From Actinomadura terrae (GTDB lineage Bacteria; Actinomycetota; Actinomycetes; Streptosporangiales; Streptosporangiaceae), in contig NZ_JAICDG010000005.1 of the NCBI RefSeq assembly GCF_022751215.1, forward strand, positions 310,001-374,000: a stretch of 64,000 nucleotides of DNA. The letters run 5' to 3'. Every line of letters starts with the position of its first letter. Positions within the stretch are counted from its first letter, which is position 1. The notes under the pieces were generated by a model. That model ran no database searches. It saw nothing but the letters and a program-made list of their open reading frames with translations, and had not been told where the DNA came from. Shown one piece after another: positions 16,645 through 25,555 of the stretch. Both the position numbers and the translations under genes were made by a program.

Positions 16645-16661
16645 CGGGGGGCTCGCCCCCC
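16645..16661 (+). terminator. G/C hairpin after the small conserved gene
   Basis: A run of G (16645-16651) and a run of C (16655-16660) around CTCG form a compact GC hairpin just past the stop at 16642. No U-tract follows. It probably separates the preceding gene from the conflict cluster. Confidence 0.45.
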
Positions 16662-16720
16662 TGACCACAGGCGAACGCGCCCAGCTCGTCAGGCTCGTCG
16701 GCAAGCTGCTGGAACTCTGA
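16661..16720 (+). pseudogene. short C-terminal gene remnant, MarR-like
   Basis: Twenty codons read 'LTTGERAQLVRLVGKLLEL' and stop. This is how many MarR-type regulators end. No start codon or upstream domain is present, so it is best read as the tail of a deleted gene, seen directly before the conflict cluster. It is too short for a firm assignment. Confidence 0.35.
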
Positions 16721-16882
16721 CGGCGGCACCGCCCCGGCCCTTCGGGGCGCGATTCCAACGAACATCCCGGAAGCCGTACCACGAGGCTTTCCGGACGGCG
16801 CGTACCTGGCAGCATCCCGGGCGGGCTCGGGGACGCGGCGCGGCCGGAGGTCTCCGGGGGTCAGGCGAAGCCGGGGGTGGTC

Positions 16883-19192
16883 GTGAAGGGGTTCAGGTCG
16901 TGCGCTCCGTCCCGGGAGCGCGCCCGACGGTCGATCGCGTGCGGTCTGGTGGCCGCCGCGCTCGCCGGGCTGCCCCCGATGCCGCCGGGACGGGCGGACG
17001 CGCGGGCGCCCGAGCCGACGCCGCTGGACCTGGTGGTGGCGGTGGACGAGTCGGGAAGCCTGGCGCCCGAGGACGTCCACGCGGAGCTGGAGGCGGCGGC
17101 CACGATCGTCCAGGGCGGGCTGAACCCTCGGACAAGGGTTTCGGTCATCGGCTTCGGAAGCGCGGGACGCGCGGGACGGGACGCGGTCACGCAGTACTGC
17201 CGCCCCACGGTCGTGACGGGCCGCGCGGAATTGCAGTACCTCACGGCCTGCGTGAAGGGGCTGCATCGGCGCAGCCAGGCCGAGGGCGACGACACCGACC
17301 ACGCGGCGGCCCTCGCGGAGGCGTTGCGCATCCTTCGGTCCGGGTCGCCGGGCGGTGCACTCAAGAGCGTCTTCCTGCTGACGGATGGGCGTAACGACCC
17401 CACCGGAGGCCACGGGAACGCCGACGCGGAAGACCGGCGGCTCCGGGAGCAGCTGGACGGCGCGCGGGACGAGGGGGTCGGGATCTGGCCTCTCGGGTTC
17501 GGGCCCGAGGTGGACCAGGCCGGGCTCGACCGGTTCGCCGAGGGCGGGGCGCGGCGGGGCTGCGACGGGCGCGCCGAGTCCCGGCCCCGCGCGCGCAGGG
17601 TCCGCGATTCTCGGCAGGTGGCGCGGTCGCTCGTCGAGGCCTATGCCGCCGCGTCGTGCTTCCGCGTCAGCCCGCCTTCGGAGGGCTCGCTCAGCCCCGG
17701 CGGGACGGTCGAACTGCCGCTGGCCGTCCCCGCCATCGCGTCCGAGGCGACGTTGACGGTGGCCAAGGGCGATCCGGGGGTGCGGGTGGAGTTCGTGGCG
17801 CCCGACGGCCGCGTCGCCCCGTCGGGCGGGACGCAGGGCGCGTCCACGTTCACCCGCAGCGGCACGGGCGGCGCGATCGAGGCGCTGCGGGTGGTCTCGC
17901 CGCCGAACGGCACCTGGAAGGTCAGGCTGACCACGCCCGCCGGAACGCCACGGCAGCGGGTCGCGGCCACGGTCATGTTCCAGGGCGTGATCCGGTCCTC
18001 GCTGGTGGTGGAGCGCCCGACGGTCCGGACGGGCGAGCACGTCACGGTCCGGCTCGCGCTGGAGACGCGGGGCGGCTACGTCCAGGACCCGAAGGAGCTG
18101 GAGGGGTTCTCGTTCACGGTCACGGCGGCCGGGCGGGCGCTCGGCGCGGGGCGGCCGGTGCCGATGCGCGACGACGGGCGGGCCCCGGACGACCGTCCTG
18201 GGGACGGCTCCTACGCGGGCGTCTTCACCGCGCCCGGCGCGCCGGGACTGGTCACGCTGACCGGGCAGGTGGCGGCGGCGGGCGTCCGGTCGGAGCGGAA
18301 CCCGAGCGCGACCGTCAACGTGATCGCGCGGCCGCCGGACGTCCAGGGCGTGGTGCGGTACCCGGACGGGACGGACGTCCACCCGGGCGGGGTCGTCCAC
18401 GGGGAGATCCAGCTGCACAACGCCACTTCACGTCCGATTCGGACGCGGCTCCTCCTGCGGGCGCCGCCGCAGGCCCAGGTCACGCTCGCCCCGGACACGC
18501 CCCTGACCGTCCGGCCGGGAGGCTCCACGCATCCGTTCACCCTCCGGTTCGGCGAGCGGGCGGCGCTGGGCCGCGCCACGGTGACGGTCCAGCTGGCGGA
18601 CGAGGCCGACCCGGCGAAGGTCTACCTCGCCGGGCAGCGCACGGTCGGCGTGGAGGCGCCGCCCGGATGGCTGGAACGGCACTTCTGGGAGATCCTCGGC
18701 GTCCTCGCGCTGGTCGCCCTGGCGATCGCCGCCGCCTGGTTGAAGCGCCGCGTCGAGCGCGCCCGCACGGACGTGCGGGGCCTGCGGGCCGGGCTGCGCG
18801 ACCGCGACGGCGGGGAGATCGGCCGGGAGCTGCGGCCGCGCGGCCGGTGGTCCGACGAGTTCCCGTTCGTGGTCCGCGACGGCGGCACGCGCCTCGACCA
18901 TCCCGTGGCCGGTGAGAAGGCCCTGGTGGCGCGGCGCGCGGAGCCCGGACGGGTCGCGGTCACCCGTCCGGACGGCACGGAGTTCCACGTCACGCTCGGC
19001 GCCGAGAGCGAGGACGTCGGCGACGGGGTGCGGCTCGTCTTCCGGAGCGCCCCCGCGCGGTCCGGGTCGAGCGGCCTGATCCGCCGCCTGCTCGACCGGC
19101 CGGACAGGAGTCGCCGTCCGGGGAGACCACCCGGCCCGGACGAATCGCTGGTGCCCCCTACGCCCCACACCACCTCCGACGAGTGGCTCTGA
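16883..19192 (+). CDS. membrane-anchored vWA-domain protein (conflict cluster gene 1)
   Basis: A 769-residue protein. A basic N-terminus and hydrophobic run (residues about 17-35) look like a signal or anchor. A von Willebrand factor A domain follows at about 48-240, with the metal-site motif DESGS at residue 55 and 'SVFLLTDGRNDPTG'. Then come two Ig/fibronectin-like stretches ('LSPGGTVELPLAVPA', 'VTVQLADEADPAKVYLAG'), a membrane helix near residue 600 ('EILGVLALVALAIAAAWL') and about 150 cytoplasmic residues. vWA domains bind partners through Mg. The start is GTG 16883, with GTG 16877 possible. It is the first gene of the cluster, 19 bases before the tubulin-like gene. Together these features suggest an envelope sensor or scaffold (inference). 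Confidence 0.85.
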   Translation: MKGFRSCAPSRERARRSIACGLVAAALAGLPPMPPGRADARAPEPTPLDLVVAVDESGSLAPEDVHAELEAAATIVQGGLNPRTRVSVIGFGSAGRAGRDAVTQYCRPTVVTGRAELQYLTACVKGLHRRSQAEGDDTDHAAALAEALRILRSGSPGGALKSVFLLTDGRNDPTGGHGNADAEDRRLREQLDGARDEGVGIWPLGFGPEVDQAGLDRFAEGGARRGCDGRAESRPRARRVRDSRQVARSLVEAYAAASCFRVSPPSEGSLSPGGTVELPLAVPAIASEATLTVAKGDPGVRVEFVAPDGRVAPSGGTQGASTFTRSGTGGAIEALRVVSPPNGTWKVRLTTPAGTPRQRVAATVMFQGVIRSSLVVERPTVRTGEHVTVRLALETRGGYVQDPKELEGFSFTVTAAGRALGAGRPVPMRDDGRAPDDRPGDGSYAGVFTAPGAPGLVTLTGQVAAAGVRSERNPSATVNVIARPPDVQGVVRYPDGTDVHPGGVVHGEIQLHNATSRPIRTRLLLRAPPQAQVTLAPDTPLTVRPGGSTHPFTLRFGERAALGRATVTVQLADEADPAKVYLAGQRTVGVEAPPGWLERHFWEILGVLALVALAIAAAWLKRRVERARTDVRGLRAGLRDRDGGEIGRELRPRGRWSDEFPFVVRDGGTRLDHPVAGEKALVARRAEPGRVAVTRPDGTEFHVTLGAESEDVGDGVRLVFRSAPARSGSSGLIRRLLDRPDRSRRPGRPPGPDESLVPPTPHTTSDEWL

Positions 19193-19211
19193 AATGCCAT
19201 AGGAGATACAC

Positions 19212-22200
19212 GTGAAGCTTCGACAGCCCTTGATGTTCGTGGGGTTCGGCGGCACCGGCTGCCGGATCGGCGCGGCGCTGGAGAGCTGGTTCCGCGCCGA
19301 GATCTGCGGCCCGGACGGCACCGCGTTCCAGCGGAAGCGTCCGAGCGCCGCGCGCTACGAGCTGCCCGCCTGCGTCCAGACCGTGTTCATCGACGTCAAC
19401 CTGGCCGATCTCCGCAAGCTCCCCGAGCGGACGGTGCCCGACCCCCGGTACCTCTCCTCGACCCATCACACCGCCACCTACATCGGGTTGAACACCTACG
19501 CCGACAACTACCCCGAGCTGGCGCGCAACCTGCGGCTGCGGCTGGGGCGGCAGGTGGAGGGCTGGCTGCCGGGCCCGGCCGGGGAGCCGAACGTCACGCC
19601 GCTGGGACTCGGCGCGGGCAAGCACCCCACGGTCGGCCGCGCCGTGCTCCTCGACACCTTCTGCCACGGCTCGGCGCCGATGGCGGAGCGGCTGGGCGAG
19701 GCGATCGGACGGCTGTCGTCGGCGCAGGGCGCCGCCGACCTGGCGTACATGGCGGACGGCGCGGCGAGCGACCCGTCCGCCGTGGATGTATTCGTCGCGT
19801 TCTCCGTCGTGGGCGGCACCGGCGCGGGGATCTTCTATGACGCCCTGCACGTGGTGGCGGAGCTGTTCGCGCATACCGCGATCAAGCCCAGAATCCATCC
19901 GCTCGTCCTGCTGCCGTCCGCGTTCCCGGAGGGGATGGGCGGCGGACGGTCCGGCGAGCTGAACGCCGCGCGCGCCCTGCTCGACCTGTTCCAGCTGGTC
20001 GACCGGCAGAACAGCGGCGGGACCGGGGGGATGCTCGGCTCGACCGGATGGGACCGCCCCGGCGGCGCGGCGCCCGACGACGACGACGAGGTCGCGGTGT
20101 GGCTCCCCGAACTCGGTCGAATCGAAATGCGTCCGGGCATCATGCAAACAGCTTTTCTGTTCACGAGACCGACGGGCGTCGATCCGGACGACCTGCGCCG
20201 CTCGGTCGCCGCGCTCGTCATGTCCCTGGTCGGCGCGGAGGCGACCGGCTCCGACGCGGGTCGCGGGGGCCACCACCAGACCTTCGCCGACGACTTCCTG
20301 AACCACGCGAGCGAGCGGCAGACCCAGGCCCCCGACGGCATCGGCGACCAGGGCGTGTCGACCGCGCTCGTCGCCTCGCTGAGCGTGCCGGTGGAGGAGA
20401 TCGCCGACCTGGTGGCGGGACGGCTGCTCGCGGACGGCGTCGAGCAGCTCGCCGTCCCGCCGGGCGCCGCCGAGGCGAACCGCGAGCTGATCAAGGGGTT
20501 CTTCACCAAGGCCGGGCTGCACGACCTGCTCGTCCGGCCGAAGGAGGACTTCGCGGAGCCCGAGCCCGCGCGCGGCGCCCGCGCGGTCATGACCGCGCTC
20601 GCCGACCGCGTGGAGTCCATGCGGGCGGGCCTGGCCGCGCAGCGGACCCGGCTGGACAACGACGTCCCCCTCCAGGTGGAGGCGTTCGCCCCCGAGGACG
20701 CGATCGAGTGGCTGCTGAAGGAGTGCGACCCCTTCCGCGCGCAGCGGGTCGTGTTCGGCCATGAGGGGCTGGGCGGCGAGGTCGACCGCGAGGGCGCACA
20801 GGGGCTGATGACGCGGCGGCGCGAGGCACCGGCCGCGCCCAAGACGGGCGACGGGCGCGACGTCGCACCGAGGGTGCCCGACCTCCGGGACAGGCTGGGC
20901 GGCTTCGTCCCGGTGCGCTGGGACGACGGCCTCCCGGACCAGGCCCGCCGGGAGCAGGACGCCTGGTACCAGTGGCAGTCGCACGTCGCCTGGACGCAGC
21001 CGTGGTCGAAGCTGGCTCCGGGCTGGCAGCCCCGCCTCGACCAGGCGTACACGACCCTCGCCGCGCTGACCGGCGAGCTGACCGAGCACGCCAGGCGCGA
21101 GCGCGAGGACGACCACGGGCGGGCCGACCGGTTGCGGCAGCGCCAGGGCAGGGTGGCGTACCTGCTTCCGGCGGGCGACGACCTGGAGTACTTCCACCGG
21201 TCGGCGGTCCAGCGGATCATCGACGCGCGGGTCGCGGCCGGGACGCTGCCCGCCTCGGCGCGCGAGGGCGACCTGCTGCACGCCCTGCTCACCCCCGACG
21301 CGTGGGCCGACGCCTTCGGCGAGCTGTGCCTCGACGGCTCGGCCAAGGCGGCCGGACGCGCGGTCGACGCGCTCCGCCGGACGCTGCGGAACGAGATCAT
21401 GGTGTCGCTGCGGACGCCGGGCCCCGACCACGGGCCGCCGCTGCCCCGGCTGGGCGACCTGCTGGCCGAGGCCGCGCAGGGCACGGGACGGCTTCCCGAA
21501 AGCGACCTCGTCCCCTTCCGCGCCAAGCTGGCCGGGCTGGTGACCTCGGCGTTCGTCCCCCAGGGCCGGGGGCCGCTGAAGGTGCTGGTCACCTATCCCG
21601 CCGCCGCGCCCGACCCGGTGACCGAGGAGTACCTGCGGCGGACGATCAGGCTCCCGGCGGGCGAGGCGGCGAACTTCCAGTTCTCGGACGGCACCACGGA
21701 GTCGATCTCGGTGGTGCTGCTGCGGACCTCGATGGGCCTCACCGAGGTCCGCGAGGTGCGGGAGCTGCTGCGGACCTGGGCCGACGCGGTCGACCGTCCG
21801 CAGTCCCAGGACTTCCTCAAGTGGCGGCAGCGGACGGGGTTCGACTACGGGTACCTCGCCACCCGCGAACACCACCGCGTGGAGATCATGCACCGCCTTT
21901 TTTCCGCCATGTGGAACGGGCTGGTGAGCATCGACGGCGACCCCGCCTCCCCGATCAGCCTGACCGTCCGGTTGACCGAGCAGGTCGCGATGACCCTGGA
22001 CCTCCAGCCGCTCGACCGCGCCTCGTCCTGGGGCAGCCTCCTGCGCGCCTACGAGAACGCGGCGATCGCCGACGACTCCGATCTCTGCCGCCACTTCTGC
22101 CAGCGGCTGATGGGCGAGAACCCCGACGGCGTCGGCACCCAGCCCAAGCCGCCGCACGATGTGTACCGGATCGTCCGGTCGCTCGCCGCCGAGCAGATCA

Positions 22201-22373
22201 CGGTGATCGACCGGATGCTGGACGGCCTGCACCCGTCGGTGCGCGCGCGGGCCGTGCAGATGCGCGACTTCTGGGCGCGGACGGTCCCGGACGCACTGGA
22301 GCGGGAGTTCACCGAGGTCATGGCGATCCGGCGGAACCTGCTGGAGCTGGAGCGGGCCGTCGAGGGGTGGTGA
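19212..22373 (+). CDS. giant tubulin/FtsZ-like GTPase (conflict cluster gene 2)
   Basis: A 1053-residue cytoplasmic protein. The N-terminal third has the tubulin/FtsZ nucleotide fold: 'PLMFVGFGGTGCRIG' for the first phosphate loop and 'VVGGTGAGIFYDALHVVAEL' (residues about 199-218), equivalent to the tubulin GGGTGSG signature. The remaining 650 residues are helical with no named domain. This is the 'tubulin-like' family of multicellular bacteria, much longer than FtsZ (about 400 residues), found beside vWA genes. A GTP-driven filament or switch is plausible, unproven here. GGAGAT precedes the GTG start. The stop is four bases from the next start, so the genes are co-expressed. Confidence 0.85.
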   Translation: MKLRQPLMFVGFGGTGCRIGAALESWFRAEICGPDGTAFQRKRPSAARYELPACVQTVFIDVNLADLRKLPERTVPDPRYLSSTHHTATYIGLNTYADNYPELARNLRLRLGRQVEGWLPGPAGEPNVTPLGLGAGKHPTVGRAVLLDTFCHGSAPMAERLGEAIGRLSSAQGAADLAYMADGAASDPSAVDVFVAFSVVGGTGAGIFYDALHVVAELFAHTAIKPRIHPLVLLPSAFPEGMGGGRSGELNAARALLDLFQLVDRQNSGGTGGMLGSTGWDRPGGAAPDDDDEVAVWLPELGRIEMRPGIMQTAFLFTRPTGVDPDDLRRSVAALVMSLVGAEATGSDAGRGGHHQTFADDFLNHASERQTQAPDGIGDQGVSTALVASLSVPVEEIADLVAGRLLADGVEQLAVPPGAAEANRELIKGFFTKAGLHDLLVRPKEDFAEPEPARGARAVMTALADRVESMRAGLAAQRTRLDNDVPLQVEAFAPEDAIEWLLKECDPFRAQRVVFGHEGLGGEVDREGAQGLMTRRREAPAAPKTGDGRDVAPRVPDLRDRLGGFVPVRWDDGLPDQARREQDAWYQWQSHVAWTQPWSKLAPGWQPRLDQAYTTLAALTGELTEHARREREDDHGRADRLRQRQGRVAYLLPAGDDLEYFHRSAVQRIIDARVAAGTLPASAREGDLLHALLTPDAWADAFGELCLDGSAKAAGRAVDALRRTLRNEIMVSLRTPGPDHGPPLPRLGDLLAEAAQGTGRLPESDLVPFRAKLAGLVTSAFVPQGRGPLKVLVTYPAAAPDPVTEEYLRRTIRLPAGEAANFQFSDGTTESISVVLLRTSMGLTEVREVRELLRTWADAVDRPQSQDFLKWRQRTGFDYGYLATREHHRVEIMHRLFSAMWNGLVSIDGDPASPISLTVRLTEQVAMTLDLQPLDRASSWGSLLRAYENAAIADDSDLCRHFCQRLMGENPDGVGTQPKPPHDVYRIVRSLAAEQITVIDRMLDGLHPSVRARAVQMRDFWARTVPDALEREFTEVMAIRRNLLELERAVEGW

Positions 22374-22377
22374 GGCC

Positions 22378-24534
22378 GTGGACGAGCCGAGAGGGGAGCG
22401 CCCGGCGGTGGCCGAACTCGACCTTCGCGGGACGGACCCCACCCAGGCGCTCAAGCTGCTCGACGAGCTGTGGGAGACGCGCGGCGCGGGCACCGGCCGG
22501 GTCCTGGTGACCGACGAGAGCCGGTTGCTGATGCCGCACGCGGCGGTGTTCGCGCGGCTGCGGACCCCGCTGGTGGGCGCGCTGCTGTGCGTGGCGGTGG
22601 GCCGTCCCGGCGGCGCGACCGGGCTTGAGGTGCCCGGGCCGCTGCTGGCCGGGCAGGACGCCGGGCTGCTGTGGGTCCCCGACGAGGCCGGGCACGGCTG
22701 GCGGCCGGACGGCCCGGCGCTGATCGCGGGCCCGGACGTGCCCGGCGGGGGTCTCGCGCGGCTGCGCGAGCTGCTGCGGCTCCCGGAGGTGTTCGACCGG
22801 ACGGCCGTACTCGCGGCCGCCGTGCCCGGCGGGGTGTCCAACCCCGGGATGCGGCTCGCGGCCGGGCTGCCGGACGACGCGGAGTTCGCCTCGGCGCTGC
22901 TCACCGCCATCTCCGAACTCCTGGAACCGGACGCCCGGCCTGCCGTCCCGCCTCTGGAAGAAGGCGAGGGCGAGCCGGAGGAGACCACGGTTCGGGTCCG
23001 GGACGGGAGCCCGCTCAAGGCGGCCGGTGAACGGGCGGAGGCCGCCGTGGCCGGGGCGCACACGGCCGCCGAGCGGCTGGGCGGGCCGTCCTCGCTGCTG
23101 CTGTTCCGGCGGCCGCTACCCGCGGTCGGCGAGATCGCGCACGCCGGTCAGGCCGTCGCCGAGCTGCCGACGCACTGGGGGACGCTGTTCGCCGAGGTCC
23201 CCGCGGACATCGAACCGTTCCCCGGTCAGCACCGCCTGCTCCGCGAGAAGGGCGTGCTGCTGCCCGAGCCCGAGAAGCCCGATCGAGAACAGGTTCGCAT
23301 GGCCTTCGGCGGTTACGTCGCGGAGGCGCTCACGCGGGGATCGTCGCTGGCCGGGCTCAAGGAGGGGCTGCGCGAGCAGCAGCAGCGGGTCGTCCCGCCG
23401 CGTCTGGACGCGGAGCGGGAGCTGGATCGGGCCTGCCCGGCGGAAGTGCTCGACCGGCTGCGGGGGGACGCGCGGCTGCCGCGTTCGCAGGCGTGGCTGC
23501 CCCTGCCCGGCCTGGCCGTCACCCTGCTCGCCGGGCTCGGCCCGTTCGGCGTCGCGGGCGCGGCGGCCTTCGGGGTGATCTATGTGCTGCTGATCGGCCT
23601 GAGCCTCGTCCGCGGCCCGGGTGACGGGCTTCGCGACGAGAGGGCGCCGATGATGGAGACCGTCGCGGCCTGCGTGCTCGGCTGCTTCCTGGTGGGCGCG
23701 GTGGGCCCGGTCGACCTGTCGCCCGCGCTGCGGCTGGCGTCCGTGCTGCTCGCGGGTGGTGGGGCGCTCGCGACGACGCTCTGGTCATGGCGTTCCCGCT
23801 GCCGCCGCTGGGTCCGCGCGACCGGGCTGGAGGAGGTCCCGGCGGTGCTGGCGGAGCTGGACGCGACCGCCCTGCGGCTCGCGGCGGGCTGGGTGCGGGC
23901 CGCCCGCGGTCGCGCCGGCGTCGCCGACCTGGTCCGCGCCGCAGCGGCGGTCGCGGGCGTCCGGGACGCGCTGGCATGGCACGCCGAAACGCGTCCGGCG
24001 GCGGACGGCCGCACCGGCGCGCGGGTGGAGCTGGTCGCGTCCGTCCGGCGCCATCTCCGGGGCCTGGTCGAGGCGGCGCTCGAACCGTGCTGGGGTGACC
24101 CGGCGGACGACCTGCCGACCGTCCATCAGGAAAGGGCGTGCACTGCGACAGCCGATCGGCTCACGGAATGGGAACGGCGGGCGAGCCTGCACGGCGCGCT
24201 CGAACCGCCGCCCTCCGCCTCGGACGCGTCGCTCCGCATGGAGGAGGCGGACGCCGGAGCGCTCGCGAACGAGGTGGCGCACCGTCCCGACGGCGTGATG
24301 TGGCAGTTGCTCGGGCCCGGCGAGCTGGCGCTGACGCGCGACGGCGACCGGCATCCCCCCTGCGTGCGGTTCGCACCGGAGGCGACGCGGGCGGCGCTGG
24401 CCGCGCGGTGCCCCGCCGACACGCTCTGGATCCGGTCGTCCCGGCACGCGGGGGTGCTGCGGCTGGTACCGGTCCGGCCCGACGCGGTGCGGCAGAGCTG
24501 GACATCCGACGGCGACAGCTGGGAGACGACGTGA
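22378..24534 (+). CDS. large multi-pass protein of unknown function (conflict cluster gene 3)
   Basis: A 718-residue protein. About 370 soluble residues are followed by hydrophobic segments at about 376-415 ('LPGLAVTLLAGLGPFGVAGA', then 'GVIYVLLIGLSLV') and 428-470 ('VAACVLGCFLVGAVGPVDL', then 'ASVLLAGGGALATTLW'). This is about four membrane helices. A 240-residue helical cytoplasmic tail ends 'SWTSDGDSWETT'. I recognise no catalytic motif. It lies between the tubulin-like and pseudokinase genes, with a four-base gap upstream and a GTGA overlap downstream. It may anchor the complex to the membrane (inference). The start is GTG 22378. Confidence 0.75.
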   Translation: MDEPRGERPAVAELDLRGTDPTQALKLLDELWETRGAGTGRVLVTDESRLLMPHAAVFARLRTPLVGALLCVAVGRPGGATGLEVPGPLLAGQDAGLLWVPDEAGHGWRPDGPALIAGPDVPGGGLARLRELLRLPEVFDRTAVLAAAVPGGVSNPGMRLAAGLPDDAEFASALLTAISELLEPDARPAVPPLEEGEGEPEETTVRVRDGSPLKAAGERAEAAVAGAHTAAERLGGPSSLLLFRRPLPAVGEIAHAGQAVAELPTHWGTLFAEVPADIEPFPGQHRLLREKGVLLPEPEKPDREQVRMAFGGYVAEALTRGSSLAGLKEGLREQQQRVVPPRLDAERELDRACPAEVLDRLRGDARLPRSQAWLPLPGLAVTLLAGLGPFGVAGAAAFGVIYVLLIGLSLVRGPGDGLRDERAPMMETVAACVLGCFLVGAVGPVDLSPALRLASVLLAGGGALATTLWSWRSRCRRWVRATGLEEVPAVLAELDATALRLAAGWVRAARGRAGVADLVRAAAAVAGVRDALAWHAETRPAADGRTGARVELVASVRRHLRGLVEAALEPCWGDPADDLPTVHQERACTATADRLTEWERRASLHGALEPPPSASDASLRMEEADAGALANEVAHRPDGVMWQLLGPGELALTRDGDRHPPCVRFAPEATRAALAARCPADTLWIRSSRHAGVLRLVPVRPDAVRQSWTSDGDSWETT

Positions 24535-25550
24535 ACGAGGTGACGCCCCGGCCCGTGTGCTATCTCGACGCCCGCACCGGCCACCCGGTCCGGGCGATGG
24601 TCGTGGCCGCGACCGACGACGGCGCGCGGGTGTGCCTGGAGACGGCCGAGAGCGCGTTCGAGGCGCTGCTCCTGCGGCCCGCCGCGCCCGGCGCCGCCGG
24701 GCACCGCGCGCTCGACAACGAGATCATCGCCGGGCGGTGGCGGTGGCGCTGCCTCGCCGGGCGGCCCCACCCGGCGGAGGTGTCCGCGCTGATCGGCCAC
24801 CACGTCCCGGGGGCCGAGCCGTTCGCGCTGGTGGAGCCGTACCGGGGCGGTCCCTGCGGCGCCGAGGCGGGCCGGCTGCTGCCGCAGGACCTGCGCCGGT
24901 TCCAGACGAGCCTGCTCGCCGGGGTGCGGCTGCTCGCGGTGGCCGGGATCGCGCACCGCGCGCTGAACCCCTGGACGGTGCGGTGGGACGGCCGCCAGGC
25001 GCAGATCACCGACTTCGCCCACGCCGCCCTGCTGGGCGAGCCGCGCACGGCTGGCGGCGCGCCGCCGTGGTGTGCGCCCGAGCAGCGTCCCGACCAGGTC
25101 GGCGGGGATGTGGGCGACCGCGACGACCTGTGGGCGGCGGGCGGCCTCCTCGTCTACATGGCGACCGGCGAGGAGCACCGCGAGCCGGACACCGCGAGCC
25201 TGCCGCCCGAACTGGAACGGCTCGTGGACGGCCTCTTCCTCCCGCCCGCCGAGCGCCCCGACACGGCCGAGATGCTGCGCCGCGTCGAGGCGGCGGAACC
25301 CGTCCCGTACGCGCCGGAGCCGGACCCGGGGCTCGTGGCGGGGCGGCGCGAGTTCTTCGAGGTCCGGGCGGCCAAGCATCCGCCGAAGGTGCCGCCGCCG
25401 GAGGTTCGGGAGGGCGCGTTCACGCGGTTCGCGGCCTGGCTGGCGCGGCTCGTCCGGCGGTGGCACCTCGGGCCGTCCCCGCACTGGGTGTGGATCGGCG
25501 CGTCGGCGATCGTGCTGCTGGTCCTGTCCGCGAGGCTGATCGGAGGCTGA
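24531..25550 (+). CDS. membrane-tethered pseudokinase (conflict cluster gene 4)
   Basis: A 339-residue protein with a protein-kinase-like fold. The catalytic loop is 'HRALNPWTVRW' where active kinases have HRDxKxxN, and the metal loop is 'ITDFAHAAL' instead of DFG. The later 'PPWCAPEQRP' (APE), 'RDDLWAAGGLLVYMATG' and 'PAERPDTAEML' match kinase subdomains VIII-XI. The base Asp, Lys and Asn are lost, so phosphotransfer is unlikely. One membrane helix closes the protein ('WVWIGASAIVLLVLSARL'). It overlaps both sequence and operon with its neighbours (GTGA start). A scaffold or nucleotide-sensing role is inferred. Confidence 0.8.
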   Translation: MNEVTPRPVCYLDARTGHPVRAMVVAATDDGARVCLETAESAFEALLLRPAAPGAAGHRALDNEIIAGRWRWRCLAGRPHPAEVSALIGHHVPGAEPFALVEPYRGGPCGAEAGRLLPQDLRRFQTSLLAGVRLLAVAGIAHRALNPWTVRWDGRQAQITDFAHAALLGEPRTAGGAPPWCAPEQRPDQVGGDVGDRDDLWAAGGLLVYMATGEEHREPDTASLPPELERLVDGLFLPPAERPDTAEMLRRVEAAEPVPYAPEPDPGLVAGRREFFEVRAAKHPPKVPPPEVREGAFTRFAAWLARLVRRWHLGPSPHWVWIGASAIVLLVLSARLIGG

Positions 25551-25555
25551 GAGCG

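Noticed and set aside
15266..18418. A very long open frame (about 1050 codons) on the minus strand across the methyltransferase and vWA genes.
   Set aside because: Product is Arg/Gly/Pro/Ala-rich without domains and mirrors third-position G/C of the real plus-strand genes; no ribosome site.
19158..23063. A 1300-codon open frame antisense to the tubulin-like and next genes.
   Set aside because: The plus-strand reading has clear motifs and tight gene spacing; the antisense text is low-complexity as expected in high-GC DNA.
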